A stretch of DNA of 64,000 nt from Thermomonospora echinospora. GTDB lineage: Bacteria; Actinomycetota; Actinomycetes; Streptosporangiales; Streptosporangiaceae. The notes beneath the pieces were generated by a model, which searched no databases, was not told where the DNA came from, and saw only the letters and a list, made by a program, of their open reading frames with translations. The stretch is taken from assembly GCF_900108175.1 (NCBI RefSeq), contig NZ_FNVO01000013.1, forward strand, positions 147,324 to 211,323, read 5' to 3'. The translations under genes and the position numbers were made by a program. This document shows, one piece after another, positions 34,321 through 42,862 of this stretch (position 1 is the stretch's first letter; the number at the start of each line of letters is the position of its first letter).

Positions 34321-35052
34321 CTATTCGAGGCCGCGTTTGCCGGGGGTCCAGAAAGGCTTCACCAGGACCGCACCGCGAGGCCAGCCGCGCTCGCGTACGA
34401 AGTGGTCACGGACGGCCTGGACGGTGCGGGCCTCCCCCGCCACGTAGGCCACCCCGGGCTCGGCGGGCAGGGAGAGTCCCCGTACGGCCTCTACCAGGGA
34501 GAGGGAGGAGGCCGCGGACTTGTCACCGCGATAACGCCAGGTCAGCTCCTCGCCCCGGGGCAGCGGCAGACGCCCCTCCGGCCGGGCGATCTCGATGGCC
34601 CCGTGGACCGCCTCGGCCGCGGGCAGGGCACGCAGCATGGCCCCGAACGGGACGCAGGCGGTCTCCTCCCCGACGAACACGTGGTACGCGGCGGGACGGG
34701 TCACGAATCGCCCCTCGGGTTTGCCGAAGACCACCTCCTGGCCGGGCTCGGCCGTATGCGCCCAACGAGTGCCCGGGCCGGCGCCGTCATGATCGAGCAC
34801 GTAGAGTTCGAGCCGTCCGGTCTCGGGCTCGTAGTCCCAGACCGAATAGGTGCGTAGCACGTCCCGCAGGCCGTGCAGCCACGTCTGCGCGGCCAGCAGA
34901 TCCTTGACGTGAACGCGCACCTGCTGGCCCGGCGTCCACTCCAGCCCCACCGCCCCGGAGAGGCGCAGCAGCCGGGTGCGGTACGCGACCTCCTCGACCG
35001 CCTCGACCACTCCCCGGACGAACAACAGATCGAGCAGACGCCGACCGGCCAT
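34321..35052 (-). CDS. Siderophore-interacting FAD/NAD(P)H ferric reductase
   Basis: 243 residues from ATG 35052 (GGAGGG upstream). It is of the SIP type: an FAD-binding barrel with LRTYSVWDYEPETGRLELYV (R-x-Y-[ST] flavin motif), DHDGAGPGTRWAHTAEPGQE (the family's phosphate/FAD region), and an NAD(P)H domain with FVGEETACVPFGAML, AIEIARPEGR, and YVAGEARTVQAVRDHFVRER. The enzyme reduces ferric iron bound to siderophores in the cytoplasm, releasing Fe2+. Usual length is 240-280. Its promoter carries a GATATATC element, unlike the DtxR-type iron box near 58.3 kb. It is monocistronic. The NRPS cluster at the right edge could supply its substrate. Confidence 0.92.
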   Translation of the reverse strand: MAGRRLLDLLFVRGVVEAVEEVAYRTRLLRLSGAVGLEWTPGQQVRVHVKDLLAAQTWLHGLRDVLRTYSVWDYEPETGRLELYVLDHDGAGPGTRWAHTAEPGQEVVFGKPEGRFVTRPAAYHVFVGEETACVPFGAMLRALPAAEAVHGAIEIARPEGRLPLPRGEELTWRYRGDKSAASSLSLVEAVRGLSLPAEPGVAYVAGEARTVQAVRDHFVRERGWPRGAVLVKPFWTPGKRGLE

Positions 35053-35064
35053 CAGCCCTCCAAT

Positions 35065-35105
35065 GAGATATATCGCATCTTGCCGAGAAGACACGATATA
35101 ACTCG
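35065..35105 (-). promoter_or_regulatory. GATATATC operator upstream of the siderophore reductase
   Basis: A perfect GATATATC palindrome (35067-35074) within GAGATATATCG (35065-35075) and an inverted partner CGATATAACTC (35094-35104) frame the promoter region, 13-53 bases before the ATG. PadR-type repressors, which often control SIP genes, bind sites of this look. No padR gene is in the window. Confidence 0.5.
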
Positions 35106-35559
35106 AACCCTCACCAGAGAAGCCCTCTCGGCAGCCGCCTCCGATTCTCCCTTGCCCAGCCGCTCCAGCTTCCCTACCAGGAAGCCCGTCCGAAAACGAG
35201 AGCTCGATCCGAACGTGAGGGCGCCCCGGAAGCGATACGAACGATCACCCACCCCACCAGGCAGCACCGCCGTACGCCGACCCCAGTAACCGCCAACACT
35301 CTTAGAACACGGCCAACCTCCCTGCGAGGCCGTAGCAAGGCCGGAAACCAGATGGGAGGCCATCCGACCCCACCGCACCGATGCCACCAGACACGACCGA
35401 CCTCTCCTGCAAGACCAAGGCGAGACCAGAAGCCAGACGGGAGGCCATCCGACCCCACCGCACCGGTGGCGCCGGACAACGACTCCGGCGGTCGCCAGCA
35501 CCCTCAGGGACAGCCGATCTCCCCTGTGAGTCCGTAGCGAGGCCGGAAGGTGGCGGGGG
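35106..35559. repeat. Intergenic tract with 85-bp direct repeats
   Basis: GGGAGGCCATCCGACCCCAC occurs at 35354 and 35439 (period 85), followed in both by CGCACCG. A second pair, GTAGC(A/G)AGGCCGGAA, occurs at 35332 and 35534. No gene of convincing composition crosses the tract. The minus-strand frames at 35052-35501 are Trp/Cys-rich and not protein-like. Confidence 0.55.
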
Positions 35560-36348
35560 TCATTCGGGCTCGTCGGGGTGGTGTGGGCGGAGGGTGGTCC
35601 TGGCGGTGGCCAGGGCTTTCAGGGCACGGCTGATCTCCGCGGTGTCCGGGGGGTCGTCGGCGGCGTGGGTCAGGTAGTCGGTGCAGTCGCGCAGCCAGCG
35701 GCGGATGACCTGCTCGGCGCGGGCCTGGTCGCGTCGGCCGGTCTCCAGGGCCGCGATCCGCCGTTCCTCGGCGATGTCGGCGAGCAGGTCCTGGTCGTCG
35801 GCGAGGGCTCTGACGTCGGCCAGCGCGTACCGGCCCAGCTGGTCGGTGGGCAGGCCGCGCCGGCCGGCGATCCGGGAGAAGACGTCCTTGGGCCAGCCGA
35901 GCAGCAGGGCCGCTCCCCTGGCATTGACCGTCTCGAAGCGCGGGCCCTTACGGGCCGCCACTATCTCGGTCACCCGTCCGGCGTCGAGGGCGTCGATGTC
36001 GTGCGGGTCGTAGAGCGGGCGGCCCTGGAAGCGGTCGGCCATGACCAGCTCGCCGGAGATCACCAGCACCTCGATGTCGGCCGGCTCCACGTCCAAGCCG
36101 ACCCGGACGGCCAGCCGTTCGGCGGCCTTGACCGCGCCGACCGGCGGGTCCTCCCCCAGTGCCGCACGGATCTGCGCGGCGCGCCCGGTGACCTCGGCCA
36201 CGGCGGCCGCCGACCAGCGTCCGCCCTCCAGGTCGGGCGGCGGGACCAGCCCGCGTTCCCGGGCCAGGCGCAGTTGCCATCGGGCCAGGTCGAGTTCTGC
36301 GGCCAACTGGACGAATCCGAGGGCGGGCCGGGTCGTCGGCTCGATCAT
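35560..36348 (-). CDS. DNA-binding protein with two MerR-like HTH units (hypothetical)
   Basis: 262 residues, ATG 36348 with AAAGGA 8 nt before it. I do not recognise a named family. The N-terminus (residues about 10-45) reads GFVQLAAELDLARWQLRLAR, then ERGLVPPPDLEGGRWSAAAV, which resembles a MerR-type winged HTH where the wing follows 'G.W'. A second helix pair at about 145-185 (NARGAALLLGWPKDVFSRIA, LPTDQLGRYALADVRAL) has the same plan. Between them an Arg/Asp-rich domain contains VKAAERLAVRVGLDVEPADI and GRPLYDPHDIDALDAG. The C-terminal 60 residues are a charged helix (ALETGRRDQARAEQVIRRWL). It lacks membrane segments. A regulator or nucleoid-associated role is possible. It is divergent from the PhoX-like gene. 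Confidence 0.7.
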   Translation of the reverse strand: MIEPTTRPALGFVQLAAELDLARWQLRLARERGLVPPPDLEGGRWSAAAVAEVTGRAAQIRAALGEDPPVGAVKAAERLAVRVGLDVEPADIEVLVISGELVMADRFQGRPLYDPHDIDALDAGRVTEIVAARKGPRFETVNARGAALLLGWPKDVFSRIAGRRGLPTDQLGRYALADVRALADDQDLLADIAEERRIAALETGRRDQARAEQVIRRWLRDCTDYLTHAADDPPDTAEISRALKALATARTTLRPHHPDEPE

Positions 36349-36596
36349 GAGCGGTGTCCTTTCCGAAAGAACCTGCGGCCATCGTCTTTCCGGCAGGACG
36401 GAGGAGACAGTGGAACGTCGTTCTGTGGACAGGTGCGCGAGAACGGGCCGCCGGTGCGGGCAACGGCCGCTGAGCGGCAACTTCGGGGCCATCCGGCGTT
36501 CACCATGCGGGCGACGGCGCGTTCGTCGCGCCTTCCTACACTCGGCCCTGCCGCGGCAATCGATCGTCTTCGCACCCCCGTCAGGAGACATCTTCG

Positions 36597-37757
36597 ATGG
36601 AACGCCGTACCTTTCTCCGTGCCTCAGTGGCCGGGGCGGGAGCCGTGGCATTCTCCGGAAGCCTCTGGCAGAACGCCGCACTGGCCACCCCCGCGCAGAA
36701 CGCCGCCAGTCCCTACGGCCCGCTCCAGGCGGCCGACGCGAACGGCCTCCAGCTTCCCGCCGGTTTCACCAGCCAGGTCGTGGCGAGATCCGGCCAGACG
36801 GTCCCCGGCACCTCCTACACCTGGCACAGCGCGCCCGACGGCGGAGCGTGCTTCGCCGACGGCACCGGATGGATCTACGTGTCCAACTCGGAGATGAGCG
36901 GCGGGACGGGCGGTGCGTCCGCCCTGCGGTTCAACTCCAGCGGCACCGTCACGTCCGCGTACCGCATCCTGAGCGGCACCGAGCGCAACTGCGCGGGCGG
37001 CGCCACGCCCTGGAACACCTGGCTGTCGTGCGAGGAGTTCGACAACGGGCAGGTCTGGGAGACCTACCCGTTCGGCGGCACGGCGGTGGCCCGCCCGGCG
37101 ATGGGCCGGTTCAGCCATGAGGCCGCCGCGGCCGATCCGGTACGGCGCGTCATTTACCTCACCGAGGACAAGAGCGACGGGTGCCTCTACCGCTTCGTGC
37201 CGACCACCTGGGGCAACCTGGCATCGGGCACCCTGCAGGTGCTGCGGGCCGGCACCGCGACGTCCGGCTCGTTCACCTGGGCGACGGTCCCGGACCCCGA
37301 CGGCTCCCCCACCGCCACACGCAACCAGGTGTCCGGGGCCAAGCGGTTCAACGGCGGTGAAGGCTGCCACTACGCCGACGACACGGTCTGGTTCACCACC
37401 AAGGGCGACAACCGGGTCTGGCAGCTCAACCTGCTCAACAGCACCTACGAACTGGCCTACGACGACAACCTGGTCACCCCCGGCACGGCGCCGCTGACCG
37501 GGGTGGACAACGTGACCGGGTCGTCGCACGGCGACCTGTACGTCGCCGAGGACGGCGGCAACATGGAGATCTGCATGATCACCCCAGACGACAAGATCTC
37601 GGTGTTCCTGCGGATCAACGGGCAGAGCGCGTCGGAGATCTGCGGCCCGGCGTTCAACCCGGCGGGCGACCGGCTGTACTTCTCCTCCCAGCGCGGCACC
37701 TCCGGCTCCTCCTCCGGAGGCATCACCTACTGCGTGAGCGGCCCGTTCCGGCGCTGA
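36597..37757 (+). CDS. Secreted PhoX-like (DUF839) protein
   Basis: 386 residues. The N-terminus is a twin-arginine signal: ERRTFLRASVAGAGAVAFSG, with cleavage probably after ALA-T near residue 30. The rest is a six-bladed-propeller fold of the DUF839/PhoX type. Conserved parts include LPAGFTSQVVARSG, SCEEF near 140, MGRFSHEAAAADPVRRVIYL, EDKSDGCLYRFVP, KRFNGGEGCHYADDTVWFTT, NVTGSSHGDLYVAEDG and CGPAFNPAGDRLYFSSQRG. PhoX phosphatases use Ca/Fe cofactors and Glu/Cys ligands; several of those Glu and Cys are present, but phosphatase activity is not certain. A TACACT -10 box at 36536-36541 may be its promoter. A strong hairpin follows the gene. Confidence 0.85.
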   Translation: MERRTFLRASVAGAGAVAFSGSLWQNAALATPAQNAASPYGPLQAADANGLQLPAGFTSQVVARSGQTVPGTSYTWHSAPDGGACFADGTGWIYVSNSEMSGGTGGASALRFNSSGTVTSAYRILSGTERNCAGGATPWNTWLSCEEFDNGQVWETYPFGGTAVARPAMGRFSHEAAAADPVRRVIYLTEDKSDGCLYRFVPTTWGNLASGTLQVLRAGTATSGSFTWATVPDPDGSPTATRNQVSGAKRFNGGEGCHYADDTVWFTTKGDNRVWQLNLLNSTYELAYDDNLVTPGTAPLTGVDNVTGSSHGDLYVAEDGGNMEICMITPDDKISVFLRINGQSASEICGPAFNPAGDRLYFSSQRGTSGSSSGGITYCVSGPFRR

Positions 37758-37766
37758 CCCGTACGA

Positions 37767-37796
37767 CCGCGCGCACGTTTCCCGGCGTGCGCGCGG
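37767..37796 (+). terminator. Hairpin after the PhoX-like gene
   Basis: An 11-bp perfect stem (37767-37777 pairing with 37786-37796) and 8-base loop, 10 bases beyond the TGA at 37757. No U-tract, normal for this GC content. Confidence 0.75.
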
Positions 37797-38030
37797 CCCG
37801 GTCCCGGACGGCTCACGGTCGTCTGCGGCGGTACGGCACCCGGGGTTTCGGCCGAGCTGTAATGGCTCGCCGGCGGTCGAGCAAGGGGGAAGTAGCGGGG
37901 CAAAGCCCCACAGGAACGCAAGGCCCGTGGCGGAGTGATTGCGCGCGGTAATCCAATGGGGGCACTCGGGCGTCCCAGTCTGTGTACGATCAGCGCCCTT
38001 ACGATTACTTGACGCCATCTCCGGGGAACG

Positions 38031-39416
38031 ATGAACCACCTCATCGCAGATTCCAGAACCGCCGGGTGGATCCTCGGCGTCCTCCGGTGCGGCTGCGGGC
38101 TGCTGGGCTGCGCGGTACTGGCCACCGCCATCGCGTTCGCCACGGCGAGCCCGTCGTCTGCCGATGCGGACCCGTCCCATGCCGGTACGCCCCCGTCGCA
38201 GCCCGGCGCGAGCCCGTCACAGACCGGCGCGCACCCGTCCGGCGCGAGCCCGTCCCCCGGAGGCATGGATCCGCTCAGTGCCGACGCGAGCCCGTCACAG
38301 ACCGGCGCGCACCCGGCCGATGCCCCGATGCACCAGTCCGTGCCCAAGGAGTGCCGGGATATCGAGTGGCCCGCCGACCCCCGGCTCCTGGAAACCTGCC
38401 TAGACCTGCTGCGGTCGGCCAGGCCGGGCCTCGATCGCGACAGGCGGCTGCCCCCGGCTCTACGCCGCCGTGACAACCGTGCGCAACGCGACCGTGTACC
38501 GCCACCACGGCGCCACGACGCCGTTCCGCCCCCCGGCTCCCCGGAAGCGGACGTCCCGGGAACGGCGGCGCCCAGCCCGGTTCCGAGCCCACGGCCAGGT
38601 CCAGACGCACAGACGAGTCCGGCACCGGCGCGGCCGCCGCACGCCGCCGCGCCGACCCACGGGATCGCCGAGGACCCGCCGGCCGGTCCGCTGCCCCCCA
38701 TCTCGCTGCTGGGGCTGCTCATGCTGCTGCTTCCGGTGGCGGTGATCGGGCTGACGCTCCGCCAGCGGATGCCGGCCGCAGCGGCCTCGGTCACCCTGCC
38801 GGTACCACCACCGCCGGTGATCGGCGCGTCCCGACCCCACGGCCACCCGGTGGTGCCCGATCCGTTCACGGGCTCCCTGCTCGCGCTCGGGGGTCCGGGG
38901 GCGGCCGACCTGGCGCGGCTGATCACACTGTCCGCCCTCGAGGGTCCCGGCGACGACAGACTCGTCGTGCTGCCGCGCGCCGACGCCGCGGCACTGTTCG
39001 GCCTGGACGAGGACGAACTCCTCGACGAGTCCCCGGACCAGCTGTTCCTGCCCGGGACGCTGGACGCCGCCCTGGCCTTCCTGGAGACGGAGCTGCGTAT
39101 CCGCGACGACTCGGAGGCCACCGGCGGGGAGCCCAAGCTGCTGCTGGTGGCCGACTGCGAGCAGGAGGCCGGCCGGATCGCCGGGCTGTTCGCCCGCCAC
39201 CCCCAGGGTCTGTCGGCGGTGGTCTTGGGCGGCTGGCCGGGCGAGCAGGCCGCCGTCGACGAGAACGGCCTCGTCTCGGCACCACCCGCGGTCGCCGGCC
39301 TGCTGCCCAAGCAGGCATCGGCGATGTCCCGAGCGGAGGCCCGGCACCGCCTCGACCTCCTGACCGAGAAGTGCCAGGGCAAGAGCACCAGGCCGAAGCG
39401 GCGACGCCACCGCTGA
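38031..39416 (+). CDS. Membrane protein with Pro/Ser/Thr repeat segment (hypothetical)
   Basis: 461 residues, unrecognised family. A hydrophobic helix at about 12-40 (WILGVLRCGCGLLGCAVLAT, then AIAFAT) is followed by an exported-looking Pro/Ser/Thr/His-rich segment (40-105) with degenerate PSQTGAHP and GASPS repeats. A second Pro-rich stretch (150-220) leads into a second helix (about 225-245, ISLLGLLMLLLPVAVIGLTL). The last 200 residues are a soluble alpha/beta domain: LARLITLSALEGPGDDRLVV, LPRADAAALFGLDEDELLDE, KLLLVADCEQEAGRIAGLFA, and a basic tail. Topology suggests an outside loop between two membrane spans and a cytoplasmic C-terminal domain. GGGGAA precedes the ATG. Isolated gene. Confidence 0.7.
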   Translation: MNHLIADSRTAGWILGVLRCGCGLLGCAVLATAIAFATASPSSADADPSHAGTPPSQPGASPSQTGAHPSGASPSPGGMDPLSADASPSQTGAHPADAPMHQSVPKECRDIEWPADPRLLETCLDLLRSARPGLDRDRRLPPALRRRDNRAQRDRVPPPRRHDAVPPPGSPEADVPGTAAPSPVPSPRPGPDAQTSPAPARPPHAAAPTHGIAEDPPAGPLPPISLLGLLMLLLPVAVIGLTLRQRMPAAAASVTLPVPPPPVIGASRPHGHPVVPDPFTGSLLALGGPGAADLARLITLSALEGPGDDRLVVLPRADAAALFGLDEDELLDESPDQLFLPGTLDAALAFLETELRIRDDSEATGGEPKLLLVADCEQEAGRIAGLFARHPQGLSAVVLGGWPGEQAAVDENGLVSAPPAVAGLLPKQASAMSRAEARHRLDLLTEKCQGKSTRPKRRRHR

Positions 39417-39595
39417 CCAGCCGCAGGGGGATTCACGACCGGATCCGCAGCATCCCTCCGCACCGGATGGGGAGCCGGCGGCAGGACGGGCCGCCCATGC
39501 CGCTGCCGGTCGTCCGTCCGTGCCGGACGGGGAGCCGGACACGGTCCGCTATGTCCGCCTGGACGAACTCGGGAGACGTTCGCGCTGGTGGCGGC

Positions 39596-39601
39596 TAACG
39601 T
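39596..39601 (+). promoter_or_regulatory. -10 box of a leaderless transcript (TAACGT)
   Basis: TAACGT (39596-39601) lies exactly 7 bases before the ATG at 39609, the leaderless geometry also seen at 5481 and 3196. It favours that ATG over the GTG at 39588. Confidence 0.45.
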
Positions 39602-39608
39602 CTTGGCC

Positions 39609-40742
39609 ATGGACAGCAGCGAGGGAAACGGCGGTGTCCGGGGGTCGCTCGGCCGGGTTCTGACGGAGATCGCCACCGAACGGGCCGCCCAGGACACGCT
39701 GTGGGGGGTGCAGGAGTTCCCCGACGGCACCGGACCCGCCTGGCGCGACCGGGCCGACCAGGCCCGGCGGGAATGCGCCGAGGCGGCCTCCGCGGGCGAG
39801 CTGACCTGGCGGCACGTGCTCGCCGAGGAGTTCTACGAGGCCCTCGCCGAGGACGCGCCGGAGCGGCTGCGCGCCGAGCTGATCCAGACCGCCGCCGTCG
39901 CCGTCCAGTGGGTGCAGTCGCTGGACCGCCGCAGCGGCGCGATGTCCCACCGTCCCCCGCGGCACGGCGGGCGGACCGAGAAGCTGGTGCGCGACCGGAT
40001 TCCCGAGATCATCGAGGCGGCGGGCGAGCGGCCCCGGACCCGGATCGCCGGGGACCGCGAGTACCTGGCGTTCCTGCGGGCCAAGCTGTACGAGGAGGCC
40101 GGGGAGTACGTGTCCGACCGCGATCCGGCGGAGCTGGCCGACCTGCTGGAGGTGGTGCTGGCCCTGGCCGCCGCGCACGGCATCGAGCCCGCCGGGCTGG
40201 AGCGGATGCGCGCCGCCAAGGCCGCCGAGCGGGGCGGCTTCACCGGCCGGATCGTGCTGCGCGGCCCGGAACGGGACGTTCCGGAGCAGGCGCCGCGCAT
40301 GCGGCACGCGGTGCGGGCGATCCTGCTGGACGACGACGGCAACCTGGTGCTGTTCCATCGCGTCAAGCCGGGCCGCGCCCCCTACTGGTCGACCCCGGGA
40401 GGCAAGGTCGAGCCGGAGGACGCCGGCCCGGAGGCGGCGCTGCGCCGGGAGCTCGATGAGGAGCTGGGCGCCACGGTGGGACCGCTGCGGCAGGTGTTCG
40501 CCTATTCCGAGCAGACGCTGGGCCTGCACTATCTGAGCACGTTCTACCTGTGCCGGCTGACCTCCCTGGATCTGTCCCGCCGCCACGGCCCCGAGTTCGA
40601 CGATCCGTCGAAGGGCACCTACGAGGTCGACCGCGTGCCCTGCACCACCGCGGCGGTCGAGGCCATCGACCTGTTCCCGGCTCCGCTCGCCACCTATCTG
40701 CGCGCCCACGCACAGGAGCTGCCGGCCCTGCTGCCCGAGTGA
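39609..40742 (+). CDS. Triple-domain nucleotide sanitiser: NTP-PPase, PRA-PH-like, NUDIX
   Basis: 377 residues holding three nucleotide-pyrophosphatase modules in a row. Residues about 10-100: EIATERAAQDTLWGVQEFPD then ELTWRHVLAEEFYEALAE, the all-alpha NTP-PPase family seen in phages and actinomycetes, with ExxE and ExxxD-type metal ligands. Residues about 115-190: EKLVRDRIPEIIEAAGERPR, then KLYEEAGEYVS and ELADLLEVVLALAAAHGI, a phosphoribosyl-ATP pyrophosphohydrolase-like unit. Residues about 220-350: a NUDIX domain with GGKVEPEDAG followed by RRELDEELG, where a two-residue insertion separates the usual parts. All three types hydrolyse nucleotide diphosphate bonds using Mg2+. Fusion suggests clearing of modified nucleotides. 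The start is taken at ATG 39609. Confidence 0.85.
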   Translation: MDSSEGNGGVRGSLGRVLTEIATERAAQDTLWGVQEFPDGTGPAWRDRADQARRECAEAASAGELTWRHVLAEEFYEALAEDAPERLRAELIQTAAVAVQWVQSLDRRSGAMSHRPPRHGGRTEKLVRDRIPEIIEAAGERPRTRIAGDREYLAFLRAKLYEEAGEYVSDRDPAELADLLEVVLALAAAHGIEPAGLERMRAAKAAERGGFTGRIVLRGPERDVPEQAPRMRHAVRAILLDDDGNLVLFHRVKPGRAPYWSTPGGKVEPEDAGPEAALRRELDEELGATVGPLRQVFAYSEQTLGLHYLSTFYLCRLTSLDLSRRHGPEFDDPSKGTYEVDRVPCTTAAVEAIDLFPAPLATYLRAHAQELPALLPE

Positions 40743-40836
40743 GGACACCTGGGGAGGCGTTCCCAAGGAGCGTCGTGCTCAGTGTGGCGGGGGTCTGCGG
40801 TGTGGTCCTGCGCTGGAGGGCGAGGGTGCGGACGGG

Positions 40837-41652
40837 TCAGCGGAGGCCGGCGAACAGATCGTCCTCCTGGGCCGGGGCATCGACCCGCGACAGCCGGCGG
40901 ACGAAGTGCTCCTCACCGAAGGCGCGGAGCTGGATCTCCTCGGGCATGTTCAGCAGGAAGATGCTGTCGCCCTGGCTGGCGTGGGCCTGCAGCGCCTTGC
41001 GCTTGCGGTCGGCGTAGGCGGACACGTCCAGGGAGGTGGTGATCAGCTCGTCGGGAGTGCCGAAGTCGTCGGGCAGCTCCTCATCGCCGAGGTCGAGGCC
41101 CTGCTCCTTGGCATAGGCGAACATCTGCGCGATCCGGGCCCGGGAGACGGCCGTGTAGTAGAGCTTGTCCGGGATGCCGCTCAGCTCGGCCGCGGCGAGG
41201 GTGATGCGGTGGGCCTGGATGTGGTCGGGGTGGCCGTAGCCGCCGTTCTCGTCGTAGGTGACGACCACCTGCGGGCGGTAGCGCTCCATCAGGACGGCCA
41301 GGCGCCGCGCGGCGTCCTGGACGGGGATGTTGGTGAACGCGTCGGAGGCGTGGTTGGCGTCCCAGCCGTCCATGCCGGAGTCGCGGTAACCCAGCAGCTC
41401 GACGTGGCCGATGCCCAGGTGGGCGGCGGACTCGCGCAGCTCGGCCAGGCGCCGCCGGCTCACGTCCCGCTCGTCGTGGCCGGGGTCGCCCGGCTTGACC
41501 CCGCCGGGGCCGTCCCCCTGCTCGCCGTTGGTGCAGGTCACCAGGACGGTCCTGAGTCCTTCCTCGCGGTAGCGCGCGAAGGCGCCGCCCGTGCCGAGCA
41601 CCTCGTCGTCGGGATGGGCGTGCACGGCCATCAGAGTGAGTTCGCGGTCCAT
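40837..41652 (-). CDS. PIG-L family amidase/deacetylase, mycothiol amidase (Mca)-like
   Basis: 271 residues. Zinc site: MAVHAHPDDEVLGTGG (AHPDDE) and the second motif ENGGYGHPDHIQAHRIT (HPDH), typical of LmbE/PIG-L enzymes. The N-terminus (LMAVHAHPDDE), the central TYDENGGYGHPDH and the ending DLFAGLR match the mycothiol S-conjugate amidase Mca and MshB group. Members remove an acetyl or mycothiol-linked acyl group from a glucosamine-type sugar. Whether this copy is true Mca (detoxification of mycothiol conjugates), MshB (mycothiol synthesis), or a secondary paralogue cannot be decided. It is cytoplasmic. The upstream amidotransferase gene ends 83 bases before its start; co-transcription is possible. 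Confidence 0.88.
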   Translation of the reverse strand: MDRELTLMAVHAHPDDEVLGTGGAFARYREEGLRTVLVTCTNGEQGDGPGGVKPGDPGHDERDVSRRRLAELRESAAHLGIGHVELLGYRDSGMDGWDANHASDAFTNIPVQDAARRLAVLMERYRPQVVVTYDENGGYGHPDHIQAHRITLAAAELSGIPDKLYYTAVSRARIAQMFAYAKEQGLDLGDEELPDDFGTPDELITTSLDVSAYADRKRKALQAHASQGDSIFLLNMPEEIQLRAFGEEHFVRRLSRVDAPAQEDDLFAGLR

Positions 41653-41735
41653 GAGTCCCCGGTCTATGGATAGGCGATCGCCGGACGCGGCTCACTGTAC
41701 TCAGCGGGGGTGACAGTCCGGGGACGGCGGAGCGC

Positions 41736-42602
41736 TCACGCCGCATGCTCCTGGGAGGCGACCTCCTTGGCGGACATCTCCTTGTGGGTGAGCTGGAAGC
41801 GGGGCGGGTCGAAGGGGAAGCGGGACTCCTCCTTGAGACCGTCGATGATCAGCAGCTCCCCCGGCTCCATCAGCCGCCAGGCGGGGTCGTCGTCCATGGG
41901 CTCGCTGGCCACGACATAGGCGGGCGCCGAGTGACCGAGGGAGGTGAGGTCGACCGCCCCCGGCTCGTGCGGGGAGACCAGGTGTCGGGTCTCGCCGGGA
42001 CCGCCGCCCTCCTTGGGCGGGAGCACCCACAGCTCGTTCGACTCGGGGTAGCGCAGCGCCCAGATCCGGTGCGCCTCGGCGAGCAGGAGGTTGACCGAGT
42101 AGAGCGGCAGCTCGGCACCGATGCGGCGGATCGCCTCGATGAGGCCGGTGGTGGTGTCGCCGTGCCGGCGGATCTCGGCGGTGATGTAGGCGAAGACCAT
42201 CTCCGAGTCGGTCTGCCCCTTGATGAGGGCCTTGTCGACGTCCGTCAGCCAGCCCTCCAGTATGTCCAGTCCCTTGACCACGCCGTTGTGGGCGAAGAGG
42301 CGGTCGTGCATGTCGAACGGGTGGCAGTTGTGGACGTTGACCTCGCCGGTCGAGGCGTAGCGGATGTGCGACACGAACGTGTGGGAGACGATGTGCCGGG
42401 CCCCCCTGGCGAAGTCGATGTTCTCGAAGGCGGCCAACGGGGCGCGGTCGCGTACCGGCTCGTCACCGAGCGAGAACCAGCCCAATCCGACCCCGTGGGG
42501 CATCCGGCGGCTCTGTTCCTTGAGGCTGTAGGGGGCGTCCAGCAGCCAGAACGACGCCTCGACCCGCGGACCCCCGGTAGTCATCCCGAACAGTCGACAC
42601 AT
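41736..42602 (-). CDS. Class II glutamine amidotransferase (YafJ-like)
   Basis: 288 residues beginning MCRLFGMTTGGP: after Met removal Cys2 is the N-terminal nucleophile. The Ntn fold shows PHGVGLGWFSLGDEPVR, VSHTFVSHIRYASTGEVN, HNCHPFDMHDRLFAHNG and DSEMVFAYIT, the usual glutamine-binding residues. Class II glutaminases release ammonia from glutamine and pass it to an acceptor domain; here no synthase domain is fused, so the acceptor is unknown. It differs from EgtC of ergothioneine synthesis, which is shorter and lies with EgtB/EgtD genes absent here. The C-terminus is an unusual extension with KEESRFPFDPPRFQLTHKE. Confidence 0.88.
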   Translation of the reverse strand: MCRLFGMTTGGPRVEASFWLLDAPYSLKEQSRRMPHGVGLGWFSLGDEPVRDRAPLAAFENIDFARGARHIVSHTFVSHIRYASTGEVNVHNCHPFDMHDRLFAHNGVVKGLDILEGWLTDVDKALIKGQTDSEMVFAYITAEIRRHGDTTTGLIEAIRRIGAELPLYSVNLLLAEAHRIWALRYPESNELWVLPPKEGGGPGETRHLVSPHEPGAVDLTSLGHSAPAYVVASEPMDDDPAWRLMEPGELLIIDGLKEESRFPFDPPRFQLTHKEMSAKEVASQEHAA

Positions 42603-42812
42603 GTCTTCACCATGCCACTTTGACCGGAATCCTCACTCACCAGCCGGAGGCGAAGCCCAAAAAGGACGATCGTCACAGTGGCGCCCACCCCCCACCGGCC
42701 GCGTCCGCACCGGTGAGACGGAGGGGCCAGGCGTTCCCTCCGGTGCGGCCGGGGACGCCGCCGGCCGCACCGGAGAGGGCCCCGAACGGCCAGGCCCGGG
42801 ACCGGACTGGAA

Positions 42813-42828
42813 AAAGTGATATCACTTT
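42813..42828. promoter_or_regulatory. 16-bp perfect palindrome before the SPFH operon
   Basis: AAAGTGATATCACTTT at 42813-42828 lies 35-50 bases before the ATG at 42863, next to a TAGATT -10 candidate (42831-42836). The operon's second gene encodes a ribbon-helix-helix DNA-binding protein, so autoregulation is likely. Confidence 0.65.
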
Positions 42829-42862
42829 GCTAGATTTCCGACATCGGATGAAGGAGGATGCG

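Noticed and set aside
35052..35501. Minus-strand frames rich in Trp and Cys upstream of the reductase
   Set aside because: They arise from the 85-bp repeats read antisense; no start context and no family.
36411..36600. GTG at 36411 preceded by GGAGGAG
   Set aside because: The reading frame runs through an Arg/Cys-rich stretch into the PhoX-like gene in the wrong frame; not protein-like.
41736..42602. EgtC of ergothioneine biosynthesis
   Set aside because: No EgtB or EgtD genes nearby and the length and motifs fit YafJ-like class II amidotransferases better.
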